Assembly (NCBI GenBank): GCA_026993285.1
Contig: JALWTZ010000267.1
Location: 1-18,428 of the forward strand
DNA from: Lysobacterales bacterium
Lineage (GTDB): Bacteria; Pseudomonadota; Gammaproteobacteria; Xanthomonadales; S139-57
Length of the DNA stretch: 18,428 bases
Direction: 5' to 3'
Notes under the pieces: generated by a model
What the model was told of the DNA's origin: nothing
Seen by the model: only the letters and a program-made list of their open reading frames with translations
Databases searched by the model: none
Shown here: positions 6,668 to 14,819 of the stretch, in pieces
Numbering within the stretch: position 1 is the first letter of the stretch
Layout: each line of letters begins with the position of its first letter
Position numbers and translations under genes: made by a program

Positions 6668-8971
6668 CTATGATTCGCAATCTCTCAGCCGATCAAGCGC
6701 TTCGCTTTTCTTAAGCTTTTGTTTTTTCTTTTGACTTGACTTCAGACCAGGTGCTCCCCAACCGTATTGGTTGTAAGCTTGTTCCATCCTATCAGCCAGG
6801 CGGTTTCTGTATTTACAGGGCCATGAGTCCGCACGCTGCATGTAGCTTCTGAGTGTTGACGCCAACTCCCCCTCGTATCTTTCTCTGGTCAATTTATCAG
6901 GCAACCCACCTAGGAACTCTTCCAGTTCGAGCATTGCTCTTTCGTGGTCTGGAAGTGCATTCCGCTCCGCCTGTTTTCGGGCTTCCTCCTTTTTCCTTTG
7001 CTCCTCTAGCAAGGCTTCTTCTTCCGCCTTTCTCTGCCGGGCAAGTTTTTCTTCCCGTTCTTTCAGGATTCTGATGTAATGGGAGGCCGCCTCATAGTCC
7101 AGTAACGCCAGCTTTTTCTGCTTGGCCCAAACGAATTCATTCTTCTTCTCTTTTGGATTGAGGCACATATGTCTGAGCGTCATTCCCGACGGGAGACGTG
7201 TCGCGCATTCGGGGTCGGCCATCGCTTTCAGCGCAACGATCTGCGGGCTGGCGCGCCAGCCACCCTGTGGTTTCATCCGTCGCTCCATATATTCCTCAAA
7301 ATCCTGGATGGCGCCTTGCAGTAGATGTCTAGGGCTATCTACCGGCTCATGGTTGGGATCGTTGGGGATAAGCACGGACCGGCCATAGTCCAATTCCACT
7401 CGGATTTGCCCAAAACCAAAGGATTTCCCCATGCCAAGTGCATGACGCAGTGTTCCGTCTCCCCCCCAGCCCAAGGCCCAGACGAGCAGACCAAGTTCTT
7501 CTCGCTTGAGGTTGTGGAACACCAAGCGACCACGAAAACGGCTACCTTCTCGTAGCGTTTCCAGCTTGACTTGCACCTTCTTGTTTTCGCGCTGATCGGC
7601 ATGAAGCTGTTGTACGCCAGCTTGGTCTAGAGGACGCACTGGATAGCGCTTGTAACCACGTAATCTGGGATTTGGCGCCGAGGCGGTCGACATATAGGTG
7701 GCGTATTGATTTCCCGTCAGTTGGCCCGAGCGCCTGTTTCGATCGACCTTTTGCGTGATGTAGTTCGGAAAATAGGAGAGTTTGGGGCCATTGAGGATGG
7801 TATCGGGTTGCGTTTCCGAATCGGGTTTATCTTCAGCGATTGCCATATCAACGCTGACCCGCGCCTTGAGTGCATCATCCTGTTTCTCGCCATTGACGGC
7901 GCCAAACAGAAGATCGGCAAAATCGTAGCCATTCTCTTTTCCGGGAGCATCGAGGTGTTTCGTGGAGGCGTGACGGATGCAATCCAGGGTGGTGAAATCT
8001 CCGGCAAGACGGGGCATATAAGCCAGGCCGATGCGCAGGATGCCACTGTCTTCGTTGTAGAAAACGGGCACTTTTCCACCATTTCGGTATATTGTCTTCC
8101 AATAGCCGTTCCACGGGCGGTCACTGTTGGCTTCCTCATCTTCGTGGATAAAGAGAAAATCTCGCCAATAGCGGGTATCGACCCTGATGGCCTTATCTGG
8201 AGCTTCATCGTAGAAGATGAAGTCTTGTTTCTTGCCCTTGTCTTTCGTGCTATCGGAGATCTGCCCGGTGAATACCGCAAAGCCCTTGTTGGAACCCTGA
8301 CCGGGCTTGGCAAGATGCTTATCCACGTAAAATGGAACGGTATGCTCATCCCAATTCATTTTCTGGCAGAGAAGTGTCCATTTCTGATACTTCTCACGCA
8401 CGGTCATTCCTTGCTTGAAAACAGGCTTGGGAGTGCCGGTGGCGTTTTCGATATCGCGATGATGCAATCGTTTCATCTGACAAGGAATGATTTCCTGCCC
8501 CCCATCTTTAGTCATGCGCAAAAAGCCGGTTTTGATGTTGTTGACCTTATCCTTGTAGGAAGCGGAAACATACCTGCCTGAGATGTCGCGCAACCCGGGG
8601 CGCTGCTCATCCACCATGCGCATCCGTCCAAATGCCGCGATTTCGACGACAGAGCGGAGCATGCCCTTGAGACTGGAGCCTGGGATAGCGTAGCGTCCAT
8701 CAGGAAGCTGGAATGGGTGGACTTCGGTATTGGGCCGGTCATTGGCATTGTTTCTTTTTTGCTCGCCACCAACGAGCAGAGGCGTTTCCGCCGTCAGCGT
8801 ATAATGGATTTCGCCGCTGTAGCCGTCCTGAAACGGATGGTCGTGGGACACTTGCTTGCCCCATTCAGGGATGACGACAGTTTCAGACAGCGGAACAAAG
8901 TTATAGGGAGCCGAGATGGCCTGCATGTTCTCTTTGCTAAGACCTTGAGGGCAATTGGGACGAGCGTTCAT
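6668..8971 (-). CDS. Large Cas7-type RAMP protein, TIGR03986 family, with coiled-coil tail
   Basis: This is a 767-residue RAMP protein, the last subunit gene of the interference operon. Near the start is APYNFVPL (21-28), the hallmark of the TIGR03986 family, then TPLLVGG (63-69) and IPGSSLKGMLR (96-106), the Cas7 segment that grips crRNA. A long insertion of about 400 residues precedes the Gly-rich loop GMGKSFGFGQI (513-523). In the described III-Dv complex this position is held by a Cas7 with an insertion. Residues about 635-672 are a highly charged heptad-like helix (KEREEKLARQRKAEEEALLE and on), followed by a Lys-rich tail. The ATG at 8971 has GAGG at ideal spacing. An ATG at 8977 (two residues more) overlaps the previous stop but has its site too close. 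Family call is firm; the role of the tail is unknown. Confidence 0.88.
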   Translation of the reverse strand: MNARPNCPQGLSKENMQAISAPYNFVPLSETVVIPEWGKQVSHDHPFQDGYSGEIHYTLTAETPLLVGGEQKRNNANDRPNTEVHPFQLPDGRYAIPGSSLKGMLRSVVEIAAFGRMRMVDEQRPGLRDISGRYVSASYKDKVNNIKTGFLRMTKDGGQEIIPCQMKRLHHRDIENATGTPKPVFKQGMTVREKYQKWTLLCQKMNWDEHTVPFYVDKHLAKPGQGSNKGFAVFTGQISDSTKDKGKKQDFIFYDEAPDKAIRVDTRYWRDFLFIHEDEEANSDRPWNGYWKTIYRNGGKVPVFYNEDSGILRIGLAYMPRLAGDFTTLDCIRHASTKHLDAPGKENGYDFADLLFGAVNGEKQDDALKARVSVDMAIAEDKPDSETQPDTILNGPKLSYFPNYITQKVDRNRRSGQLTGNQYATYMSTASAPNPRLRGYKRYPVRPLDQAGVQQLHADQRENKKVQVKLETLREGSRFRGRLVFHNLKREELGLLVWALGWGGDGTLRHALGMGKSFGFGQIRVELDYGRSVLIPNDPNHEPVDSPRHLLQGAIQDFEEYMERRMKPQGGWRASPQIVALKAMADPECATRLPSGMTLRHMCLNPKEKKNEFVWAKQKKLALLDYEAASHYIRILKEREEKLARQRKAEEEALLEEQRKKEEARKQAERNALPDHERAMLELEEFLGGLPDKLTRERYEGELASTLRSYMQRADSWPCKYRNRLADRMEQAYNQYGWGAPGLKSSQKKKQKLKKSEALDRLRDCES

Positions 8972-8973
8972 GG

Positions 8974-9453
8974 TCATTCCTCGCTATCTGTGTTGTTTTC
9001 GATGGCGGTGAGCAGGGTCAGGGATTGGATGACGCCGCGTTCCTCGGTATCGCGCCAGTAGCGACGATAAACAAGAAAACCATTGGCGCCGTGGAGCCGA
9101 TGCCGGACTTCGTCACAAAACCCTTCGCCCTGTTCATCATGACTGTGACTGCTGAGTATCCACCCTGCCACTCCGATATGGCGCAGAGCCAGGCTATGGC
9201 CTTGCTCGGTTACGGCTTCAGCCGTGAGCAGACAGCCCCAGTCAGATTCGGGCTTGGGCAGGCCATTAGTGAAGTAGCATTGATGGGACTGGAATTGGAG
9301 CCAGCCTTGCCTGGGCGCTTTGTTTTGCAGCTCTGCCCACACTTGATCGGGGTCGGTGAGCGTCAGCTTGTATTCCAGCTTAGGCGCGCCTGATTGCATG
9401 GGTGGCAACTTTGCGCTTTCAGCGACTTTCATGTAGACGTCGAGTGTTTCCAT
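8974..9453 (-). CDS. csx19: Csx19-like small subunit of the III-D complex
   Basis: This 159-residue protein has no catalytic motif that I can see. The C-terminal half reads GFLVYRRYWRDTEERGVIQS (124-143), resembling the YRxYW-(D/E)--G pattern I associate with Csx19/TIGR03984 proteins. Its length and position, between a double Cas7 and the TIGR03986 RAMP, are what III-D loci normally show for Csx19. Csx19 is a structural subunit of the III-Dv effector. AGGAGG lies seven bases before the ATG, and the ATG overlaps the previous stop (TGATG), so it is translationally coupled. The match is by context plus a weak motif, so an unrelated small subunit is possible. Confidence 0.6.
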   Translation of the reverse strand: METLDVYMKVAESAKLPPMQSGAPKLEYKLTLTDPDQVWAELQNKAPRQGWLQFQSHQCYFTNGLPKPESDWGCLLTAEAVTEQGHSLALRHIGVAGWILSSHSHDEQGEGFCDEVRHRLHGANGFLVYRRYWRDTEERGVIQSLTLLTAIENNTDSEE

Positions 9454-10904
9454 CAGGCAGCCTCCTCGTTGCTATCCGTGTTGTCGGCTTGATTCAACCA
9501 GTCAGCCAATGGCCCGGTCAGTTGGCCTGTAAAATATCCGTTGCCGGTACTGGTTTTCGAACCTATGGCGAGTCGACCCTCGCAGAGGTCATCAAGGGTA
9601 TCTTTTAGTGCCTTGCGTACTTTGGCACCTGCGTTTTTCAGTTCACTTTTTTTCATGGCCACGGGGATGGCCAATTCGCCACCAAGCAGACTTTCTTCAT
9701 CAAAGAGCATGCGGTTACGGACTCCGCCGGTAAAGCGGTCGATGGCGTTATGCATAAGATGGGCGACCTGTACCTGATCCAGTGTGATGTGGATGTCATC
9801 CAGGATCAATGCCCCTGCCTGCCCCGTCTCTTCTCTACTGCTGTCGTTCTTGATCCACCCAAGCAGCGAGTGGAGCGCCTCAGGACGATCATCATTGAGC
9901 ACCGTGTCTTCACAGTTCCACAGGCCAGCGTGCCGCCGGTAATGAAACGCAAGACGGTGCGCCAGAGCGCCTTTTACAGAAGAAGCCGGCACCAACGGCA
10001 TTTTCAGTTGCCGTTGGCCCTGGCCATTTTTCCAGATAATGCATTCTTCAAGTTTTGGCAACAAATCAGCGGGCTTTTCGTTTTGACGGTGCAAGCTATC
10101 CTTGCCCTGCCCGATTCGCCAGAGTCCTTTGGCACTAAGCATGAGTTCTCCGCTGAGCCAATCGCTGGTGGCTGGTGGCTGGATTTCCGTTTTTTTCAAG
10201 GCTTGTGTATCGGCAAGGCCGTGTCCGAGTCGGTAGTACTGTTCACGTTGCTCGGCTTTTTTGAGATCAAAGCAGCCCTGATGCAATTCAACGAGCATCA
10301 TCTTCCCAAGCCCTGCGCGGGTACTGCCACCAAGTCGGAATGCGGGGTGGCGCAACAGGCTTAGCAGGGCATCCCATTCAAGCTGACCCGCCTCGGGGGA
10401 AGCGGCCCAGAGCTTGATTTCCACGGCGAAGCGATGACCTGCAGGCAGCACTGCACGGTCGAACTTGGCCTTGTCGGCGGCCGCACCACGATGCGTCAGG
10501 CGGACGCGATCGCGGTAAACGGGGGTGTCCTGCTGATCCAGAACAGCCTTGTAGAGCTCATCTTCCAGACGCTGTTGATCGGTAATCAGTCCTTCTGCCG
10601 GCTGGCCCTGGCTGTCAAGCAGCGCGCCCCAGGAAACCAAAAGCCGGGAAGCTTCGCCATCCTTGCGTTTTTGATAGCCGAACAAATTGTCTGCGGCACT
10701 TTCATCATTGCCATGGGTTTCGATCCACAGGTGGCGCAAAACGCCGGCGAGACTGGAACCAGGCAATGCGGGCAGGCCATTGGCGTCGCGCACCAATGCG
10801 GTATCGAAAACACCGTCGGGGTTTCCGGTGCTGATAGAGAGTGCAGTAGCAGCCTCCAGAGTAAACCGGGTGATAAAGAGGGTGCTGCATTCAAGTCGGT
10901 TCAT
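9453..10904 (-). CDS. Double Cas7 RAMP protein (Cas7-2x type)
   Basis: The 483-residue protein contains two Cas7/RAMP units. Unit one has STGNPDGVFDTALVRDANG (25-43), LPALPGSSLAGVLRHLW (44-60) and the Gly-rich loop GGSTRAGLGK (192-201). Asp34 occupies the place of the target-RNA-cleaving Asp of Csm3. Unit two has MPLVPASSVKGALAHRL (302-318), HNAIDRFTGGVRNRMLFDEE (385-404) and IGSKTSTGNGYF (447-458). This matches the Cas7-2x subunit of III-Dv complexes, which form backbone and cutting sites along the crRNA. The ATG at 10904 is used because GAGGAG sits seven bases upstream; a TTG at 10919 in the same frame has no such site. It ends overlapping the Csx19-like gene. Confidence 0.88.
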   Translation of the reverse strand: MNRLECSTLFITRFTLEAATALSISTGNPDGVFDTALVRDANGLPALPGSSLAGVLRHLWIETHGNDESAADNLFGYQKRKDGEASRLLVSWGALLDSQGQPAEGLITDQQRLEDELYKAVLDQQDTPVYRDRVRLTHRGAAADKAKFDRAVLPAGHRFAVEIKLWAASPEAGQLEWDALLSLLRHPAFRLGGSTRAGLGKMMLVELHQGCFDLKKAEQREQYYRLGHGLADTQALKKTEIQPPATSDWLSGELMLSAKGLWRIGQGKDSLHRQNEKPADLLPKLEECIIWKNGQGQRQLKMPLVPASSVKGALAHRLAFHYRRHAGLWNCEDTVLNDDRPEALHSLLGWIKNDSSREETGQAGALILDDIHITLDQVQVAHLMHNAIDRFTGGVRNRMLFDEESLLGGELAIPVAMKKSELKNAGAKVRKALKDTLDDLCEGRLAIGSKTSTGNGYFTGQLTGPLADWLNQADNTDSNEEAA

Positions 10905-10921
10905 CGTCAGGCTCCTCAATT

Positions 10922-12445
10922 CTACAGGGTGTCGGTGATGCGATCAGCCAACATGCGAATAAACAGGGCGTAGGCACGGTTTTTGTGGGCATCAGGTATC
11001 TTGCCAGTGATAGTGTCGAAGGCGAGTTTTGCCTTGAGCCAGTCGGCCAGCTTTTGTGGTGGCTGGCCGCCTTCCTCAGCGGGAATCTCAATATTCCAGC
11101 CTTCGCCTTCCGGCTTGATGTAGGCATGGTCACCGAACAGGTGGTTGAAAATAGCCTGGCCGCTCTGATCACGCGCGATGCTGCCAACTTTCGACCATTG
11201 CGAACGTGACGGGCCGTAGTCCACATCGCCGGTGATGCCGTTGAAGCGGCGTGCTTGCAAAATGGCCTGGCGGTAGTTTTTAAGATGCTCCCGCACCAGG
11301 GTTTCGATAGTCTCGCGCCAGTCGATATCTGCGCGGCGTTCGAGCCACTGGATCAGCGGATCATTGGCGGGTTCTTTCACTTCGCCATCCGCCCTGGCGT
11401 ATAGGGACAGTTCGTCGAACTGGGGACGGGCCGTTGCCAACAGCGGCGGGTTGACCCAGATACGGCCCAGCCCGGCTTCTCGGTACAGGCCGGCACCTTT
11501 TTCGTGCAAGCGCTGCAGTGCGTCTGCATGATCTGGCTTTCCACTGAGCGTGATAACGCTACCCGCCTCTATCACCAGCCGTTCACTGTCATAACCACGG
11601 CGGGCGCTGTTCCACGGGGAATAACGACGAGTACGCAGGAAGGTGCGCGACCAGTCGATCTGGCAGCCTTCCAGAGCAAAATCTTCTGGTGCTGGTTCGG
11701 TTTTGGGCTGTCCGAATGCATCGGCGAGGGCCAGGTCAGAGAGCAGCCAGAGAATAATGACGCCATTACTTTCACCGAATACTGGAGGAGCTTGGTCAAC
11801 CTTGGTAATCCGACAGCGCCCGTATTCGGCAGAACGGGAGCGCCCCAGAAACCGTTCACCAGTCAAGGCATCGACTATCTGATCGAATTGCTCCTGATCC
11901 ATATCGTCATCGGCTTCGATAAATGCCATGAAACGCTGACCACGTAACAGAGCGTCATAGCCAAACAATTGGGCCTCCGCGGCACGACCGGTTTCAGGAG
12001 CAATCGCGGTTTTCAACCGCAATTCCCGTGCTGGCTGACTGTAGCGGCCGTCTGCGTGTACATAGCCACCTCGTAGTTGCTTGATCTGTTTTTGTTGTTC
12101 ATCACTGTCATGAAGGCGATTGACAAGCCTGTCCGCCTTCAGCCGTGTGATGTTTTGTTCAATTTCCTTGTAACCGCCGAGCTTTTCGTAATGCCAGCAG
12201 AGCGGCACTGGCCAACCCAGCAAGCCACCATCCCAGGGCATTGCATCGGAGAAGCGCAACTTACCGCTATGAAACAGCGTATAAGCGTCACGCCGGTTAA
12301 GATCAGAGTAAAATTGATTAGCCGCCACCCCCAAAAGGGCTGCTCCCGGTATCCGGTCCAAGGATTGGTGGCCACCTTCAGTAGCGGCTCTGGCACTGAA
12401 GATGCAATCTTCAAGCAAATCAATACGCAACGCCTGGCGTTTCAT
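10922..12445 (-). CDS. csx10: Csx10: Cas5-like RAMP with Cas11-like C-terminal domain
   Basis: This 507-residue protein belongs to the Csx10 group of type III-D, which caps the 5' handle of crRNA as Cas5 does. The RAMP part has SLDRIPGAALLGVAAN (28-43), FLGRSRSAEYGRC (199-211) and GAGLYREAGLGRIWVNPPLL (317-336). Residues about 362-507 form a helical tail (LIQWLERRADIDWRETIETL, later YGPSRSQWSKVG at 410-421) that suits a fused small subunit, Cas11. In the described III-Dv complex a single protein is Cas7-Cas5-Cas11. Here the Cas7 part is the separate upstream gene, whose stop overlaps this ATG (ATGA). GGAGG lies about nine bases before the start. Csx10 identity is good; the Cas11 assignment is structural inference. 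Confidence 0.85.
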   Translation of the reverse strand: MKRQALRIDLLEDCIFSARAATEGGHQSLDRIPGAALLGVAANQFYSDLNRRDAYTLFHSGKLRFSDAMPWDGGLLGWPVPLCWHYEKLGGYKEIEQNITRLKADRLVNRLHDSDEQQKQIKQLRGGYVHADGRYSQPARELRLKTAIAPETGRAAEAQLFGYDALLRGQRFMAFIEADDDMDQEQFDQIVDALTGERFLGRSRSAEYGRCRITKVDQAPPVFGESNGVIILWLLSDLALADAFGQPKTEPAPEDFALEGCQIDWSRTFLRTRRYSPWNSARRGYDSERLVIEAGSVITLSGKPDHADALQRLHEKGAGLYREAGLGRIWVNPPLLATARPQFDELSLYARADGEVKEPANDPLIQWLERRADIDWRETIETLVREHLKNYRQAILQARRFNGITGDVDYGPSRSQWSKVGSIARDQSGQAIFNHLFGDHAYIKPEGEGWNIEIPAEEGGQPPQKLADWLKAKLAFDTITGKIPDAHKNRAYALFIRMLADRITDTL

Positions 12446-13029
12446 GCTTCTTCCTCCAGTGTGATAACGGCACGTCCGAGACCACGGCTACGATGTGCAC
12501 CCACTGCGTCAATCAAGGGTAATACTTCACGGATACGTTCATGCCATCCATCAGGCAGCGTTGTTCCGGGTAGTGGTTCAATACGAGCTTGCAACAAAAG
12601 TGGGATGGTCACTTCAATGCCCCGTAAACTGTGGTTGCGCGCGGTGCCAGTAGCATATTCAACAGCCGTGCTGTAGAGCCCCGCGAATAATCCAGGCAAT
12701 AAGCCTTTACCACTTTTGCTGGCCAGCCAGTTTTGCTGGGTTTCCGGCAGGGTGGCATCAGATATACGCAGGCAGCCCTGTTGACTCTCTCCACCATCCA
12801 CCGGGTTACGCTTACCAAACAGGGTGTCAGTCAGACCTTCGAAATAATCCCAGCCCCAGGCTTCTGCACGCATAACAGCGTCACGCAGCAAACCCTTGAG
12901 GTGGCGCCCGGGGAGTATCGGCAAACCGTCGGGGTCGCGTTGGACGATGGCGTCATAGACGCTGCCCGCATCGCGTCCGCCGCCGGCGTGCCAGTAGCTT
13001 TTCAGGTCGATGTTCAGTTGTGCTTTCAT
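12442..13029 (-). CDS. cas7: Single-unit Cas7 RAMP protein (Csm3-like)
   Basis: This small Cas7 of 195 residues belongs to the interference complex. It has HAGGGRDAGSVYDAIVQRDP (14-33), LPILPGRHLKGLLRDAV (36-52) and the Gly-rich loop GAHRSRGLGRAVITLE (177-192). Asp26 falls in the position of the Csm3 Asp that cuts target RNA. Central residues 68-72 (DTLFG) fit the usual RAMP segment before the thumb. The start overlaps the cas10 stop and the stop overlaps the csx10 start, both as ATGA. That tight coupling to csx10 suggests the two proteins sit side by side, as in the III-Dv fusion. Confidence 0.9.
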   Translation of the reverse strand: MKAQLNIDLKSYWHAGGGRDAGSVYDAIVQRDPDGLPILPGRHLKGLLRDAVMRAEAWGWDYFEGLTDTLFGKRNPVDGGESQQGCLRISDATLPETQQNWLASKSGKGLLPGLFAGLYSTAVEYATGTARNHSLRGIEVTIPLLLQARIEPLPGTTLPDGWHERIREVLPLIDAVGAHRSRGLGRAVITLEEEA

Positions 13030-14642
13030 GCGGCGTGTTCCTTTTGAGTGTCTGTGATGGATCGGGCGCGCATCAGGCTCAGCAAGGCCAGCGCGTCGCC
13101 CAGCGGGGTGCGGCGGACGGCATCGTCGCTATCGCTGTAGGGCAGTGTCGCATCGGTCGAAATACCGGCGAGTTTGTTCATCAGCGCGTCATATTTCTTC
13201 AGACGTACTTTTTTGTCGTTGTTGTCCGCCATCAGTTGTCGCCAGCGTTTGTAACGCCGCTTGACCTGGTCCTTGTCGTGGCCCATCAGGGTCATCAACT
13301 GGCGGGTGGGGCCGCGCGCCATATCATCCGCGCCGAGGGTTTCTGCCAGTTCAAGCAGGTCGCCAAGCCGGGGCTGTTGCTCCGCAAAATAGTACACACC
13401 GAGAGTATCGATAAACGTTTCATCACCAAAGTGGTGAGAAAGCGCACGCGTAACGATCTGGGCGTAATCGTCCACCAGCGAGCCGGTAATGCGGTAGAAG
13501 GCAATGGAGGATTCAGGGTTGTCCTGATTTTTCGCCTTCGCCGCTTTTTTCGCCTCGGCGAGCAGGCCTTCAGCGAGATGGATAGCCATGTGGAAGGGCT
13601 GGGAGGCACGCAGATATACAAGACCGAAAGCAAGCGTGAGACGTGATGGCAGGCCAGAGATATTGTGATCGCTGGCCAACTTTTTCAACTCATCTCGACT
13701 GGCTTTTTCAAAAGCCTCGGAGAAAACCTTGCAATAGTCCATGGCCAAGTCGGCACGAACGATGACGGTGATATCGTCGCCACCGAGCAGGATGGGACGG
13801 GCTGCCAGGCATTCACCGTCCCTGCGCGCGGGTAGCAGAATTTTTTTTGTGGCCTGTTGCGCCGTGCTTTGCGTGGTGGCGGCAACAGCATTGGAAAAAG
13901 CACGGAAAAGTTCGACGAATCGGCTGTCGTCTTTTTTGGCCGCATCACGAATGTGCATGAGCAACTGTCCCAGCCCGTTGCCGTCGGCATGGATCAGCGC
14001 AACAGTGCGGTCATCCCCGTTAAAGGGAAAAGCGCCTTTCCCGCTTTCACCTTCCAGATCCGTTGGCCAGTCGCGCCACCCCAAGTTGCTACCTTCCGGA
14101 GCAAAGCGTTTGAGAAAGCCGGCCTTTGACAGATCGGCCATCTGTTTTTTTCTGGCGGTGGCGGCGTCCATCGGCCCGTCCTTGGGTTTCCAACTGGCGT
14201 CGCCATCGGCGGCCTGTCCGGTGCGCCGCGAGCGCGTAGCGAGCGGGCTGGCCAGCGGCAGATTCGGGCGCTTGCGATTGGCGTCGGCGTTCATGGCTCG
14301 GCGCGCGGCATCGAAGGCTTCAGCATGTGTAGCACCTTCACCAACACCCAGGCTGAAATCGATACCCGGCGCCCACTGCTGCACAGCCAGCGTCCACAGC
14401 CGCATAAAACGCATCAACCCGTCGCGGTCATCGCAAAAGGCATAAATCGCCCCGCCCGCGCGACGGGAAAATCGAATGGTTTTCTCATCCATCCCCAGCG
14501 CGTCCAGAACAACGTCGAGCAAATTCCCGTCGCCATAAGTCATCTGGTCAAGCAGCTCACTGGCCCCGGCCACATCACGCAGCCTGCCCGATGAAAATAG
14601 ATAGGACTGGATGGAATTTAATTCAAAAACCAGTGCATACAT
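13026..14642 (-). CDS. cas10: Cas10 without HD domain, intact GGDD cyclase palm
   Basis: This 538-residue large subunit starts MYALVFELNSIQSYLFSSGR. The first palm carries RRAGGAIYAF in place of GGDD, so it is degenerate. The second palm has IHADGNGLGQLL (around 218-229) and LGGDDITVIV (286-295), with the GGDD that makes cyclic oligoadenylates. No N-terminal HD nuclease and no zinc ribbon are present, so the usual Cas10 ssDNase is missing. The C-terminal third is helical (domain 4). The ATG at 14642 is chosen because GGAG lies six bases upstream and homology starts there; the frame is open for 30 more codons of unlikely sequence. It is the first large gene of the interference operon and overlaps cas7. 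Confidence 0.93.
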   Translation of the reverse strand: MYALVFELNSIQSYLFSSGRLRDVAGASELLDQMTYGDGNLLDVVLDALGMDEKTIRFSRRAGGAIYAFCDDRDGLMRFMRLWTLAVQQWAPGIDFSLGVGEGATHAEAFDAARRAMNADANRKRPNLPLASPLATRSRRTGQAADGDASWKPKDGPMDAATARKKQMADLSKAGFLKRFAPEGSNLGWRDWPTDLEGESGKGAFPFNGDDRTVALIHADGNGLGQLLMHIRDAAKKDDSRFVELFRAFSNAVAATTQSTAQQATKKILLPARRDGECLAARPILLGGDDITVIVRADLAMDYCKVFSEAFEKASRDELKKLASDHNISGLPSRLTLAFGLVYLRASQPFHMAIHLAEGLLAEAKKAAKAKNQDNPESSIAFYRITGSLVDDYAQIVTRALSHHFGDETFIDTLGVYYFAEQQPRLGDLLELAETLGADDMARGPTRQLMTLMGHDKDQVKRRYKRWRQLMADNNDKKVRLKKYDALMNKLAGISTDATLPYSDSDDAVRRTPLGDALALLSLMRARSITDTQKEHAA

Positions 14643-14643
14643 T

Positions 14644-14766
14644 TCATTCTCCAAATTCACGAACATTCTTGTTGCTGTTTGGCAAGCCTGTACTGTCATC
14701 CGCCAAGGCCGTTGAAAGCAAATGTGGGCCATACGGCCCCATCAGGTGGTCTTGTTGATCAGTCAT
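14644..14766 (-). CDS. Possible small ORF (40 codons) ahead of cas10
   Basis: The minus strand from the ATG at 14766 encodes MTDQQDHLMGPYGPHLLSTA, then LADDSTGLPNSNKNVREFGE, stopping at a TGA one base before the cas10 ATG. AGGA lies three bases before its ATG, which is short for a good site. The stop/start spacing would couple it to cas10 translation, and the cas10 GGAG site lies within its last codons. It could be a leader peptide, a remnant of a gene truncated when vapBC arrived, or chance. I recognise no family. It is the best account of the 177-bp gap on this strand. Confidence 0.3.
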   Translation of the reverse strand: MTDQQDHLMGPYGPHLLSTALADDSTGLPNSNKNVREFGE

Positions 14767-14791
14767 ATTCCTGTCCTGTGGTAACAGATGC

Positions 14792-14815
14792 TAGGATACA
14801 CATCTGGAGGTGTAT
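14792..14815 (+). promoter_or_regulatory. vapBC extended -10 and inverted-repeat operator
   Basis: TGCTAGGAT (14789-14797) resembles an extended -10 element. Overlapping it, ATACAC (14796-14801) and GTGTAT (14810-14815) form a perfect inverted repeat of six-base arms with an eight-base spacer. The repeat spans the GGAGG ribosome site at 14806-14810. VapB-family antitoxins usually bind such repeats with VapC to repress their own promoter, so both transcription and ribosome access could be blocked. Read by eye. Confidence 0.45.
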
Positions 14816-14819
14816 GAAG

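Noticed and set aside
7706..8581. Plus-strand open frame of 291 codons
   Set aside because: Antisense shadow of the TIGR03986 RAMP gene; no ribosome site or recognisable domain.
14643..14732. Thirty-codon N-terminal extension of Cas10
   Set aside because: Sequence is unlike Cas10 and lacks a ribosome site, while the ATG at 14642 has GGAG at six bases and starts the palm homology.
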